Of a stretch of 64,000 bases of DNA, positions 11,595-22,849 are shown piece by piece. The notes under the pieces were generated by a model, which worked only from the letters and a program-made list of their open reading frames with translations, made no database searches and had not been told where the DNA came from. Numbering within the stretch: position 1 is the first letter of the stretch; every line of letters starts with the position of its first letter. Made by a program: the position numbers and the translations under genes. Source of the DNA: Sclerotiophoma versabilis (lineage: Eukaryota; Ascomycota; Dothideomycetes; Pleosporales; Didymellaceae). Location: positions 1,922,001-1,986,000 of the forward strand of contig JAAROD010000058.1 in assembly GCA_012274445.1 (NCBI GenBank). The letters run 5' to 3'.

Positions 11595-11879
11595 TTACGC
11601 CTTTCCGCTGCAGTTGGAGTCTCCCGGAGCACCGTTCTGGTTGCACTTTCCCCTAAAGCGGCAGTTGCTTATAAATAGTAATTGTCCTCCGCAAAAATCG
11701 GCTCCAACTGGACTAGCTGTGCATACTTGTTGGCCGTCAACATTGGCCATGGTTCCAACGAAGTCGCCACAAATTGCCTTGGTAGCTGCCTCGTTGATGC
11801 TACCGTCGTTGTTTGTACAATGGCAGAAGGCGTATGAGGCGCAAGACATGCTAAGGGTTGGGAGGAGAGCGATAAGCAT
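11595..11879 (-). CDS. Small secreted cysteine-rich protein (candidate effector)
   Basis: Single exon, 94 aa, from a true ATG at 11879. Residues 1-17 form a signal peptide (cut after SYA). The mature part of 77 residues has eight cysteines (19, 21, 37, 53, 63, 73, 79, 90), opening with the CHC pair. No membrane helix or known domain is visible. The composition (Gly, Asn, Ser, many Cys) is that of small secreted fungal proteins. TATAAG on the minus strand near 12055 lies about 175 bp upstream and could be its TATA element. The strand opposite carries an equally long open frame, but only this one has a signal peptide and regular cysteines. Confidence 0.68.
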   Translation of the reverse strand: MLIALLPTLSMSCASYAFCHCTNNDGSINEAATKAICGDFVGTMANVDGQQVCTASPVGADFCGGQLLFISNCRFRGKCNQNGAPGDSNCSGKA

Positions 11880-12421
11880 GGCAGGGACCTGGGAGTGAAG
11901 TTAGAATATTTACTGTGGCAACTTGTTTACTGCAGCTGCTAACGTGGAAACGCATATTAACAGGACAAGGAGTTGTTGTTCAGGGAATACAAAAGTGATT
12001 GCTTTAATAGTGCGCGGTTGATTGATGCATTCCTTCACTGTGGGAAGTTGCATCTTATAGAGAAATTCTTGAAATAACTAAAAGAGAGTGCTACCACTAG
12101 GGCTGATACGAAACGTGCCCAATCAGTCCACTACTAGTGAACGATTATACTACTTTAAAGTCGAGGTTAATAAGTTGGAGGGTGGCTCGTGCGCCCGCGC
12201 GAACAGACTTTTGGCACCCCATTGTATGGGTGATGACGCGTGGTCGCAAATTACCTCTCTTGCTAGTAAGGCAGGTATTTCGCAGCCCGTTTTACGTACC
12301 CCGCATTCTCAAGCCCGCTATCTCACAGACATCGATTATTGCTCCTAATACATTGTCTCTGAATCCAAGACAACCTAATTCCTGGGCCAGGCTTACATCG
12401 CAGGCTTTCGATTCGGCAGAC
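11880..12421. other. Shared promoter region between divergent genes
   Basis: This holds the upstream regions of the secreted-protein gene (minus) and the transcription-factor gene (plus). An open frame in phase with the factor extends upstream to 12137 but starts at a non-ATG codon; no domain supports using it. Confidence 0.45.
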
Positions 12422-14764
12422 ATGGAGAGTCCAGCACGCCGCCGAAACCCACCCATTGTGCATCCAGCTCAAACTCCGCCCGCGAGGCGACATCGTCCAC
12501 ACGTGCCTTTAGAAAAACGTAAACGGACTGTACAAGCCTGTGTAAATTGTCGCAAGAAGAAGAAAAAATGTTTACCTGGGACAGCGAATCGATGTATTGG
12601 TTGCAAATCGATTGATCGCGATTGTATTTTTGAAGATATGCCTAAAGACCAGAAAAATTCATACCCGTCTCTCTCAGCCCCAGCAAACAGGTCAGTCTTG
12701 CCCAGTCTACTTTTAACAATCGTTAACCAAGCTATCTGCGTTCTGCAGTGAGTGGGATTTGATGGCCACCGACGTTTCGAAAAGATTTCACGAGCTGTGC
12801 CAAGACAATAATTTGCAACCTGACCAGTTTGTGGTGCTATCGAGACTCTTTTGTGAAGCCATACGAGGAGGAAATGATAATTACAAGGCTGAGAATACCA
12901 CCCAATGGATCGAAACGTCATTGGGGCTATCTGAGACCGGCTCGCGTAGCTCTACAAGTCGAGGCCGTGGTATTGCTGGTACGCTTTATCGTATTGCACA
13001 TGGCTCTTAGCTAACAAAATGTATAGATGGTGACTTGACTCAATCGAATAGTAGTTTCCTGGCCGCCGCTTTTGAGGCAGTGATCGCAAGAGGTGTTACG
13101 GACACGGATGATCATAACCTGCAAAAAGACACCAGTCTGGCATGTATCGTTACTTACCGCCGGGTGATTCCGCTGATATTCTATCAGGGTTACGATTGTC
13201 TCGACATTGAAGAAGATTCGCAAGATGTAAACGGGCTTCGCGATCTCATCGCCAAACTCCCCTCACGCGATAGAACAGAAGAGCTTATAGATGTCTTCTT
13301 TGGCTACCTAGAGTCCAACTGGTACTACTTCGACGAAATCCAATTCCGGGAACAAGTTGCCCAGATATATCAGTCAACGACTATTATGGCTCGACATTCC
13401 TGCTCTGAGATCTGTCTGATCTTCCTCGTCCTAGCTATTGCTACCTCGTTCGCACACCTTCACTGGCCAACTTGTGTGCTAGGAGAAAATCCCGGCAATG
13501 AATATTTCAAGACTGCCAAAAAATTGATGCCTGCTGTGATAGGCCAAGGCTCGTTGGAGAGCGTCCAGTGCTGCCTATTGGCATCGTTATATGTTCTGCC
13601 TACACGAAGGACGTCTTACAACTACACATATCTGGGCCTTGCCTTGCGTCTAGCAGTTAGTGATTCCTTCCATCGAAATACCAATGACAGTGACACCGCG
13701 CCCCGAACCCGCGAGATCAGGAATAGAGTCTTTTGGACCACCTATGGTCTGGAGTGGTAAGCGATATCTGGAATGCCGTCTCTGAAAGAAGAGTTAGCTA
13801 AGCAAAGTCTATCTAGCCAAATAGCAGCAATGCTGGGTTTGCCAGTAATGCTACAACTAAAGGATATTCATGCTCCTCTTCCCACGTGGAGACAAGACCT
13901 AGATGAAATGAACACACACAAATTGGATCGCCTGGTCGCTTTCACAAAGTTGACCTTGGTAATAAACCAACTCGCCGAGGCAGGGTATTTACCAACGCGT
14001 GCTAGCTGATTTTCAACCTATATTAATATTCTCGCAGCCCACTAGATCAAAGCCCAGGCACTTTCACGTCGGCCTGTTCGATCCTCGAATCATGGAGAAG
14101 CTCACTTCCGCCTCATGTTATAGACCTCGATGGATCCTCTTTACGAGCATCCGCACATCTAGAGATTATGTACAACATGATCTGGATCCACTACGGGCGA
14201 ACCGCCCTCCTGTGCTTCGTCCGAACCCGAAATCTCCCACCACCAACACCACACACAGTCTCACTAGCCAACCGCGCCACAACCGCAGCTCACGCAATCC
14301 TGCACCTAGTCACACTGCTACACATGCACCACCTCCTCGCCAAATTCTCCTTCTTAGACCTACACTCGTGCAGCTCCGCCATCATCATCCTACTCCTCGA
14401 CCAAGTGCGCCGTCCCATCTCCACCACCACACCATTCCCCAGCACCACCTTCGACGCCTTGGAATACATGGCGCACGGCAATGCCCTTGGCACCAAAGCA
14501 CTAACACTAGTGCAGCGCTTCCAGGCCGCGGTGCATAAACTCGAGATGCGTGAGAATATGCCCCATAACCTTCAGGACATGGACATGAATCAAGGCCAAG
14601 ATCAAGACCAACTCACCTTCCCCCTCCATACTGAAACAATGACCGACTCCGCACCCCCTATATTCCACACCTCCATCTTCGCAGAGCTGGAGAACTCACT
14701 CCTCGAGTATTCGCGCGAAGAGCTGATGTTGCTCGGGTTTGATGGGCTGTCTTCTGTTTTTTAA
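12422..14764 (+). CDS. Zn2Cys6 transcription factor with fungal-specific regulatory domain
   Basis: Five exons, 12422-12690, 12749-12978, 13027-13756, 13817-13984 and 14038-14764, give 707 aa. The four introns (58, 48, 60 and 53 bp) all begin GT and end AG, and the frame holds throughout. The start MESPARR was chosen because it is the first ATG before the zinc cluster. Cysteines 40, 43, 50, 58, 61 and 68 (C-x2-C-x6-C-x7-C-x2-C-x6-C) form the binuclear zinc cluster, with a basic RKKKKK run between. The middle part matches the fungal-specific factor domain: the stretch RNRVFWTTYGLE spliced to CQIAAMLGLPV and DIHAPLP is its usual signature. The C-terminus is Gln/Asp-rich and may activate. The target genes are unknown; a nuclear role is inferred from the family. 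Confidence 0.85.
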
Positions 14765-14802
14765 CTCTGACACTGCTTATAAGTGTTGTGCCGATGCAGA
14801 TG

Positions 14803-14824
14803 GAGGGGGAGGGGGGGGGGGGAG
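14803..14824. repeat. Poly-G tract
   Basis: A run of G broken by single A residues, 40 bp after the stop of the transcription-factor gene. It is likely length-variable and prone to assembly error. Confidence 0.7.
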
Positions 14825-15133
14825 GGTTGTGTAGCGACCTGAAGAGGGTTTGCTTGAAGCGGGGTTGGGGTCACTTGGTAGATGTGCGAGGATTAGATAG
14901 AGGGCTTCGGATATTGCGCATGCTGTGCACAGTGCGGGCGTAAGCACCAGTGTAACTGTATACGGGATTTTGTATGATATAGAAAACCTTTTTTCCATAG
15001 CTGATACACTTAAAACACTCCAACTACTCGTGGAGGAGTTTATATAATCTCCCTTTACACTATTCAGGGCATTCAGCCTTCATCCATCTCAGCAAGGACT
15101 TGGCTGATAAACGTTCAGGGATCGGTCGCCAAG

Positions 15134-15432
15134 ATGGTTCTTACGTTATTCGATATCTGCGCCACTCCTTACGTTCGCTCCTTTGACTATCCCTACAAGA
15201 TTGTGGGCAAAGCGCACGTTCATGTTGCTCCTGCTAATTTCAAGAAAATCACCCTGATGACCTCCCGTCTCATCGAGGACATGTGCGATCTTGCCCCAAC
15301 CTTGCAATATTGGACAAACCGGTGATAAGACCAAATATACTGTGGTTAACGCCATGTCTGATAATTTGGATGTGTGGAGCATTTCCAGAAGCTTTACAAG
15401 CGCTCAATATGACAGTCCGATAGGCTACACAT
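15134..15432 (+). pseudogene. Possible decayed coding sequence, unrecognised
   Basis: From a true ATG at 15134 an open frame of 63 codons ends at about 15325. A second frame (+1) opens just before that stop (TGDKTKYTVVNAM..) and runs to a stop near 15432. The hand-over suggests one coding sequence with a frameshift or an unseen intron. I recognise no domain. It lies 0.5 kb from the AT-rich border. Confidence 0.25.
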
Positions 15433-15996
15433 AAGAGATTGCTTCCTCCCAGCCCGGTCGCGTGAGCAAACCGTTCCTGGCAGCATCCATCATTCAGGTC
15501 AGCTGCTGTCTTGCCATCTTACCGCATTTAGAGGATCTTTCTGTCCTCTCGACTTCTCAAGGTCACACCCTCATTATCATTCGTGCCGTGCCATGGCCTG
15601 AACATAAGCTGAGTTGCAACATCTGCAACAACCGCACCTGACCGTGCAACAGGCGGTGTTGTTTCAATCCAAGAGCTGCTGTGCACACACGCAGTGCTAA
15701 TGTAGTAAGAGAGTTGTATAATAGTCTGCGTGGGACTTAAGAAAGACGGGATCTGCACTATCCTTTTAGCTGCGCCAATTGACTGGCTGCTGCTAGACTT
15801 TGCTGTAATTACTAATTTACAATTGCTAATTAGCTCCTTGGGGCGGATCAAGCCGCTAGCTGCATTTGGCAATGGTTGTTAGTAAGCTCGGCAATATATT
15901 TCCCAGCAGAGAGAAGGATTTCTAGCTACTCTACCTTAGGCGTTACCTAGATTTAGAGTTATAATTTCTTAATAATAATAGTTACATTTACTACTA

Positions 15997-17860
15997 ACGT
16001 ACCCTACAGGCGAGCTAATTAACAGGCAAGCTAATTACTTTTACTAAGCCCCTACTAAAGTAACCTCTACATACCAATGCCTTAATAACAACCTAATATT
16101 AACGCGTTAAGGGAAGCCTAAATACAGCTTACGCTTTAAGCTCTTAAACAAGACGCAAATCTTACCTAGTAACACGCTACAGCTATCTATAAGGTGCCTT
16201 AGAGTACACTAAGCACATAACGCGCAGGATAACCTTTATGCGCTAATTCTATAGCTAACTTATAAAAGCTAGACAATAATAAGGAGCAGGTAATTATTAA
16301 ACATGTCCTTAAGCTAGACGCGCAAGGATTTAGCCCCTAGCTAGTAGATATAGCTGCTATAGCTAATTCTCTGCGCGCTAAGCGCAATCTAGGCCCTATT
16401 AGCGTAAATTAGCCTAGTATATTTATTAAGTGTTAACTAGAGCTTAAAGTAAAGTTTAATTATAAGTATAACTATAAGCAAGCTCTCTATAAGAATTTAG
16501 AGGTTATATAGAGCTAGTTTAGCCTAGTAGCTAATATTAAAGCTAAGTATAGTATCTAGAATAAAGACATATATAACTTTAATAAGACAGGCTTTATAAT
16601 AGGCTAGATCTTTCTAGAAGTAGTTATTATAGCTTTAGAGAGATAAAGAAGGCTAAAGACAGTCTAGTAAGGTAACTAGAAGTAGATAATAGTTATATAA
16701 AGTATTAATATAAAATAATAGGCTATTCTACTCTTTATTATCTTTAAGGTATACTACTACCTCTCTAGCTAGTATAAGGAGGAAGACCTACTATAGAATT
16801 AGGTTATTAGAGTCTCTAGTAATAGCTAGACTACTAATAAGCTTAGTCTTAAGTAGTTAGAGTACTTTAATATATATATAAAGAAGTATACTATTAGTAC
16901 CTACTAACTACTAGTTATTAATAGCTATAAGAGCTTTAACTTACTTAAATTCTAGTAATACTATAAGAATAATAAGATTATTACTATATATATACCTTCT
17001 TACTTATTATACCTTCTATAGCTACTTAATATAGGCTATTTTACTTCTTTAAAGAAAATATATAGGTAATAAGCTAAAATACTTATATATAACTAGATTA
17101 CCTACCTTATAAAAACTAAGTTCCTTCTATACTTTAAAGTAGCCTATAATATAGTCTTTACTTCTAGTAATATCTAAGAAGAGTTTTAAAGTACTAGATT
17201 AGTTCTATTTAACCTAGAATAGGTTATTATAACTCTTAATATAAAGCTGCAGACTCTATTACTACTACTCTCTACTAATAGTAAGCCCTAGTAGTTATAA
17301 ACCTCTAGTAATACTCTAGAATTTAGGTTTTAATTAACTCTAATTTAAGAGAAGTATAAGAAGCAGCAGAGTAGCTTACCTAATTCTGTTCTAAGCGCGC
17401 TTAAGCACTACGCAAAGAAGAGAGCAATTTTATCCTATAGGCTAGTTTTAGCCTAACAGGAAATTAGTAATCTTTAGGTAGTAAATAAGGCTGCTATGTA
17501 ATAAAAATTATATAAAAGAAAGTAGGTTTAGAAGAAGAGAACTCTAATAGTTAGAGATAGGTAGTAACTAGCAGCTCTAAAGAAGTTTAGGGCGCGTAGT
17601 AATAGGAAGAAGCTAAAGAAGTAGGTGCACGCTAAAGGGGGTAAACTATCCTATTAACACTATAGACAGTATAACTAGACAGGAAATAATACGTAAATAT
17701 ATAAGAATAAGGTAGAAGAGGTATCTAAGTAATATTATAGCTTGTTTTACCTTATACAGCACTAATTTATAGTGTTTTAGGCTATAATAGAAGAGAGTTT
17801 AGTAGAGGCTTAGTAAAAGTAATTAGCTTACCTATTAATTAGCTTACCTATAAGGTATGT
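15997..17860 (+). mobile_element. Pogo/Fot1-like DNA transposon, complete but RIP-mutated (copy A)
   Basis: 1864 bp, flanked by TA on both sides. The terminal inverted repeats, about 55 bp, begin ACGTACCCTACAGG on the left and, read inward, ACATACCTTATAGG on the right. Each contains two tandem copies of a motif like AGGTAAGCTAATTA. The plus strand carries a degraded transposase: a CENPB/HTH-type region (about 16290-16490), the first DDE block read as FNKTGF where the family has DETGF, a second block read as VINSY where the family has LDGH, and a C-terminal remnant of a zinc knuckle near 17650. Most Trp and Gln codons are TAG or TAA. It is less mutated than copies C and D: many CpG sites remain while CpA is mostly lost. 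Confidence 0.88.
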
Positions 17861-17862
17861 TA

Positions 17863-18702
17863 TATATATATAGACTAATATAAAGTAGCTACTACTACTT
17901 CTAATACTCTTTAAGCTTCTTCTTCTAGTATTATTCTTACTTTCTAAGCTACTTTCTTTATAGTAGATCTTATAGCCTTAGTATTAGTAAAAACCTTATA
18001 TAAATTAACTTAAACTTACTTTCTAAAGTAGGTAGTAAACCTATTAAATTAGTATTAGAGTTATTAATTCTTAGCTTAAAGCTAAACTATATAGTATTCT
18101 AGGTTATAATAGCCTTTCTAGCCTTTCTAAGCAATACCTAAGTATTATATAAGAGAAATTCTAACTAATATAACTACTAAGAAGCTCTATATAGATTTAA
18201 AAAGCTTTAAAGTATATTTAAAAGTAGGTTTAAGGCCTTTATAGTCTAGGTTTCTTAAGGTAGTATTATTAGCTAGCTAGTAACTTAGAATAAGAGAAGT
18301 ATAAGGTCTAGTTTATATAGATAGAGTTCTAATACTTACTAACTAGCTTAAATTATATACTCTATTAATTCTTTCTTTCTTACCTTATTATAAGAAATTA
18401 TAAAGTACTTCTTCTTTATAGAAGTTATATTATCTAGATTCTAAAGTAGAAAGTACTTAAATCTAATTCTAGTTCCTATATATTACTATAGAGAAAGATA
18501 TAGAATCTAGTAGCTAGAGAATATATAAGAAGTAAAAAGAATTATATAAAAAGTAGATTCTATTTACCTAGTAGCTTTATATAAAGTTAGTAGGCTAGTA
18601 AATAAGTAGAAGTAAGATAGAGATTAAGTAGGTTATATAACTATTATAATCTTAGAGAATAGTATATAGAAATAGTAACTTATTACTAATAGTAGGCTCT
18701 AG
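17863..18702. other. RIP-mutated DNA, not assigned
   Basis: Strong TpA excess and no open frame. No similarity to other parts of the window could be seen by eye. Probably an older transposon or RIP-affected flank. Confidence 0.4.
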
Positions 18703-19199
18703 TATTAAAGTTATACTTTAGGTAAAGAGTATAAGTACTAGTTCTATTAGTTCTTAGGTATAAACAGGGCGTAGAGAATTAGGTTAGATTAGGTTATTAC
18801 CTAGTAAAATACTATAATTATAGAAAGTAATAATAAGTAGTATAGAGTAAACTATCTAGCTTAAGAGTTAGGTTAAGATTCTAAAGATAAACTTAATTAA
18901 TAAGGTTAAATATAATATAATAAGAGTAGTATTTCTACTAACTATATTCTTAAGATATTTTATAGTATAGTATAGTTTTCTACTAAGTTCTATAGAAAGC
19001 CTTATAGTATTTATAAAATAACTATAAGAATTATAGAATATTATATAATACTATATTATTATATTCTATACTCTTAGCCTAAGGCTAGTATAGAGTTTAT
19101 AAGATATTATATAACCTAAGGCTTAGTATTCTACTAATCTAAAGCCTACTATTAGTAATAAGTTACTATCTCTATATACTATCTTCTAAGATTATAATA
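18703..19199 (-). repeat. LTR of Gypsy element G1
   Basis: 497 bp. Its ends match those of the LTRs at 22339, 28819 and 42905. It is more diverged in the middle than these are from one another, and it lacks the clear set of TTATTAATAA palindromes they share. Confidence 0.7.
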
Positions 19200-19429
19200 C
19201 TATTCTTTTTATCTATAATTTATATTCTTATAAATTAACTAATATTCTCTAGAAGTACTCTATACTATTATACTAAAGAAAATTAACAAAATACTTATAG
19301 ATTTATTACTATAATTACTTATAAATACTAAATAAAGAGTAACCTATCTTATAAGTTAGTATTCTTAAGTAAGAAGTATAGAGACTATAAATATAATAGA
19401 ATTAAGAAATATAGGCTAGTTAACTTACC

Positions 19430-19640
19430 TATTTCTAACTTCTTAAAAATTAATAATAAGATATTATAGCTAGAATAAATAGAAGATAAAGTAGCTAAGG
19501 CTAAGAAGGCTATAATAGGTACTCTATAAGCTACTTATATAAAGTTAAATTAAGTATATAAGTAGAATAAATTCTTAAAGTATTATAAATAATAATAGTT
19601 TATTATAGCTAAAATAGGGTAAAAATATATATATATTTAT
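19430..19640 (+). pseudogene. Antisense accessory frame, coiled-coil type (RIP-broken)
   Basis: Plus-strand reading, opposite to the pol of G1, in the slot between integrase and 3' LTR. The remnant reads NFLKINNKIL, then an acidic and basic helical stretch KVAKAKKAIIGTL, then further Lys-rich helix. It recalls a widespread family of fungal hypothetical proteins with a long charged helix, but I cannot name it. Stops are typical RIP changes. It differs from the cysteine-containing frame found in the same slot of G2 and G3. Confidence 0.4.
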
Positions 19641-21238
19641 ACCCTAAATTTAGGCTACTAAGTAGGCCTTCTCTGCTGTATAACATAGTTTAATATAAGT
19701 ACTTAGTTTTTTAAAGAATTTAAGCCTTTAGAGTAATAGAAGTTATTATTAAATAATATTACTACTCTTAAAAATAGGCTTATACCTAGAACTATTAGTC
19801 TAAACTAGAAATTATATTCTCTACCTCTAAGTCTAGATACTACTAATACTACTATAATAACTATTAGTAGTTCTTAAGATATATTAGAGGTTTCTATATA
19901 TTCTCTAACTCTAGGTATTTTAACTACTTAACTAGGTATTAAATACCTTTCTTAGTTCTCTAATATATTATTATTTTTTTAACTTTCTACTTATTATTAC
20001 TATTAGCTTAGTAGTAGAAGTCTTTCTAGATTAGTATTCTTAGGTTAGTAGGTTCTAATAATAGAATATAGAATACTAAGTAAATTTTTATATTCTTAGG
20101 TAGCTCTAGTTAATATTTAACTAGGCTAGCCTATTTAGAAATAAAAAATAGTTTAATCTTAATCTTATCTAGTTTTTTTATTACTCTTTATATTCTAAGA
20201 TTCTTTATAAGAAGATAGACTTTATCTTTCTTCTTTAGCTAAGATACTATTTTTTATTTCTAGTTAATATATAAAATAGCTCTTTCTTAAGCTTATATAA
20301 TATTTTTAAGTAATTTCTAGTATACTTTCTATAGCCTAACTACTAAAGCTATTACTAATTTAATTTAAATAGAATAATTAAGTAATTTAGTAAAGAGATT
20401 TAGGTGTCTTCTATAGTTTATAAAAGATAGTATTATACCTATTACTTCTAATAACTTATTATTATATATAATTTATTCTATAAATAATAATAGAACCTAG
20501 TTATCTTATTTCTAGTTACTATAGATGTAAAGGTATATCTCTATAGTCTAGTTTATTCTTTCTGTTTATTTATCTATTTATAGATAATAAGCTGTCCATA
20601 GCTTCTTTTTAGTACTTAATATAGTAAGTAATATTATCTTATAATTAAAGAAAAAAGCTTATTTCTATTACTAATAATTAACTTAGGTATTCTATAGTAG
20701 TAAATAACCTAATTAATAAATACTATAGCTAACTATTATATAGTATAGCTTTGTCTTAATAGTATTATTTTATTATACTTAGTAAATTAGTTAACTATAA
20801 TAAAAATTTAGTTATAAGTATATTCTATAATAAAGTCTATAGAAGATAGTAACTATATAATAAAATCTATTATAATATTTATTTATAGTACTATAGGTAG
20901 CTCTATTACTTATACTTTTATATACTTAGTATATATACTATACTTATTTTATTAGTAATATATATAGTTCTTAATTAACTTAGTAACTTTATTTTTTATA
21001 TTAAAAAACTTATAGTAGTACTTAATAGATTCTTTAGTATAAGTAATACTAAAGTATCTATATAATAGATTATTATAGTATCTTAATATAACTTTCTCTT
21101 AAAGTTCTTTAAGTACCTACTCTAGAATATATTATTTCTATTAAACTTATATTACTAGATTAAGCTACTATAATAGTTTAAATAAACTATTTTCATTAAC
21201 TCTAAGAATACTAAACCTATTAATTATCTTTTTATCTA

Positions 21239-21826
21239 ATATACTCTATAGGTAAGCAAGCTAATAGGTAAGTAAGCTAATAGGTAAGTAAGCTACTTTT
21301 ACTAAGAATCTACATTTTCCTTTATAACTCTATAAATATAGTAGCTAATAGTTTATAATTTCTTATAGGTATATATATATATAGAATATAGAGTCTATTA
21401 AAGTTTTATAGGTATAGAACCTATATTATATAAGCTATATAGATTCTATATATATATATTTTTAAGCTACTTAATCTCTATAAAGTACTATATAGTAACT
21501 ATAATAAATTACTATCTTTTTAGAATATATAGTATAGACTATATTCTATAGAATTCTTAAATATTAGAGTTCTAGAATTAGTTATTCTAAAGATCTAGAG
21601 TTTAAGTACTTTTAAAAAATAGAGTTATTAGGTAGCTATATCTAATATAGCTAGTAGTACTCTATAAATCTAATAGGATACCCTTTATATATATAAAAAT
21701 ACTTTAGAAAAATTAAAGAGAATTCTATTAGGTAGATCTAGAGTTATTAAGCCTTACAGTCTTAATTTTCCCTAGTAAAACAGTATAGCTTACTTGCCTA
21801 GTAGCTTACTTACCTATAAGGTATAT
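21239..21826. mobile_element. MITE with Pogo-type ends, 588 bp
   Basis: Flanked by TA on both sides and inserted in G1. The undisturbed target sequence is visible in G3 (near 31250). The ends are inverted: ATATACTCTATAGGTAAGCA on the left and, read inward, ATATACCTTATAGGTAAGTA on the right. The left end has three tandem copies of a motif like AGGTAAGTAAGCTA. No transposase remnant lies inside, so it would have depended on a Pogo element. Confidence 0.82.
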
Positions 21827-22338
21827 TATAAGGTTATAGTATTAGCTAAGTATATTTACTCTACAGTTTTCTTTTCTTAGTATATATAGAATTTTAAACT
21901 TATACTAACTAAGTATTTCTAACTAGCGTACTTATTATTAGTTTAGAACCTTAGTAGTAGTAAAATATACTTAGTTATTATAATCTATATAAATAGTAAG
22001 TTCTACGTAGCTCTTTATATATACTCTCTAGTACTATAATATATTAATAATAGCTATAAGCTCTATATTATATTTATTATAGCATTCTTCTAGTACTATA
22101 AACTTTTTTAAGTAGTAAGTAATTAGGTACTATTAACTATCTTATTCTTAAGTAATATATACTCCTAATACTAAATTTAAGATTTTAATTTTAAGGTATA
22201 TATATTTACTACTTCTAAATATAATTTATCTAGAAGCCTTTATATATACTTACTTAAGTAATTAAAAAGTATTCTTTTATACTTATTTCTACTTAAAGAG
22301 TATATTCTTCTATATTAGTCTTATAAGTAGTAAGGTCT

Positions 22339-22836
22339 TATTAAAGTTATAATTTTAAGTAAAGCTTATAAGCACTATTTATATTAGTTCTTAGAGATAA
22401 GCGCTAGTATAGAAGGGTCTGTAAGGATTAGAGTTATTACCTAGTAAAACACTATAATAATAAAAAGTAATAATAAGTAGTATAGAGTAGACTATTTAGC
22501 TTAAGAGTTAGAGTTAAGATTCTAAAGACAAACTTAATTAACTAAGTTAAACATAAACTATAAGAGTTATATTCCTACTAACTATATACTTACTAGGAGA
22601 TAATACTTATTAATAAGTAACTAGAGTTAGTCTAATAAGATATATAGCGTTGCTTATTAATAAGTAATAATATATAATACTTATTAATAAGTAAGTTATA
22701 TATATTATACTTATTAATAAGTATGTTATATAACTATATAAAGAGAGATTCTTCCTAACTCTACCCTAGCTTACAGGTAAAAGCTCTAGTTAGCTACTTA
22801 ATTACTATACTACTTTACCTGCACAGGATTATAATA
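22339..22836 (-). repeat. Left (3') LTR of G2
   Basis: 498 bp, starting TA and ending TA where a canonical LTR has TG and CA. Both changes are those RIP makes. Contains four copies of the palindrome TTATTAATAA within 150 bp (about 22600-22735). Confidence 0.8.
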
Positions 22837-22849
22837 CTATCCTTCTTCT

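Larger units (their letters stand above)
14765..15994. other. Intergenic stretch leading into the AT-rich block
   Basis: Contains a poly-G tract, a possible decayed coding segment (15134-15432), and a change of composition at about 15.88 kb, after which the sequence is dominated by TpA. Confidence 0.5.
18703..22338 (-). mobile_element. Truncated Ty3/Gypsy element G1
   Basis: The left LTR (3' LTR in its own direction) spans 18703-19199, 497 bp, starting TATTAAAG and ending GATTATAATA. It is followed by a pyrimidine run (CTATTCTTTTTATC), which is the polypurine tract seen from the other strand. About 19850-22338 matches the integrase and RNase H part of the neighbouring Gypsy copies on the minus strand. 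The gag and most of the reverse transcriptase are missing: the homology stops at 22338, directly against the next LTR. A MITE (21239-21826) interrupts it. Between the polypurine tract and pol lies a different plus-strand frame from that of the other copies (see 19430-19640). All frames are ruined by RIP. Confidence 0.72.

Noticed and set aside
22600..22740. CRISPR-like reading of the regularly repeated TTATTAATAA units
   Set aside because: The units are short palindromes within an LTR of a eukaryotic genome; spacers are not unique and no cas-like gene exists.
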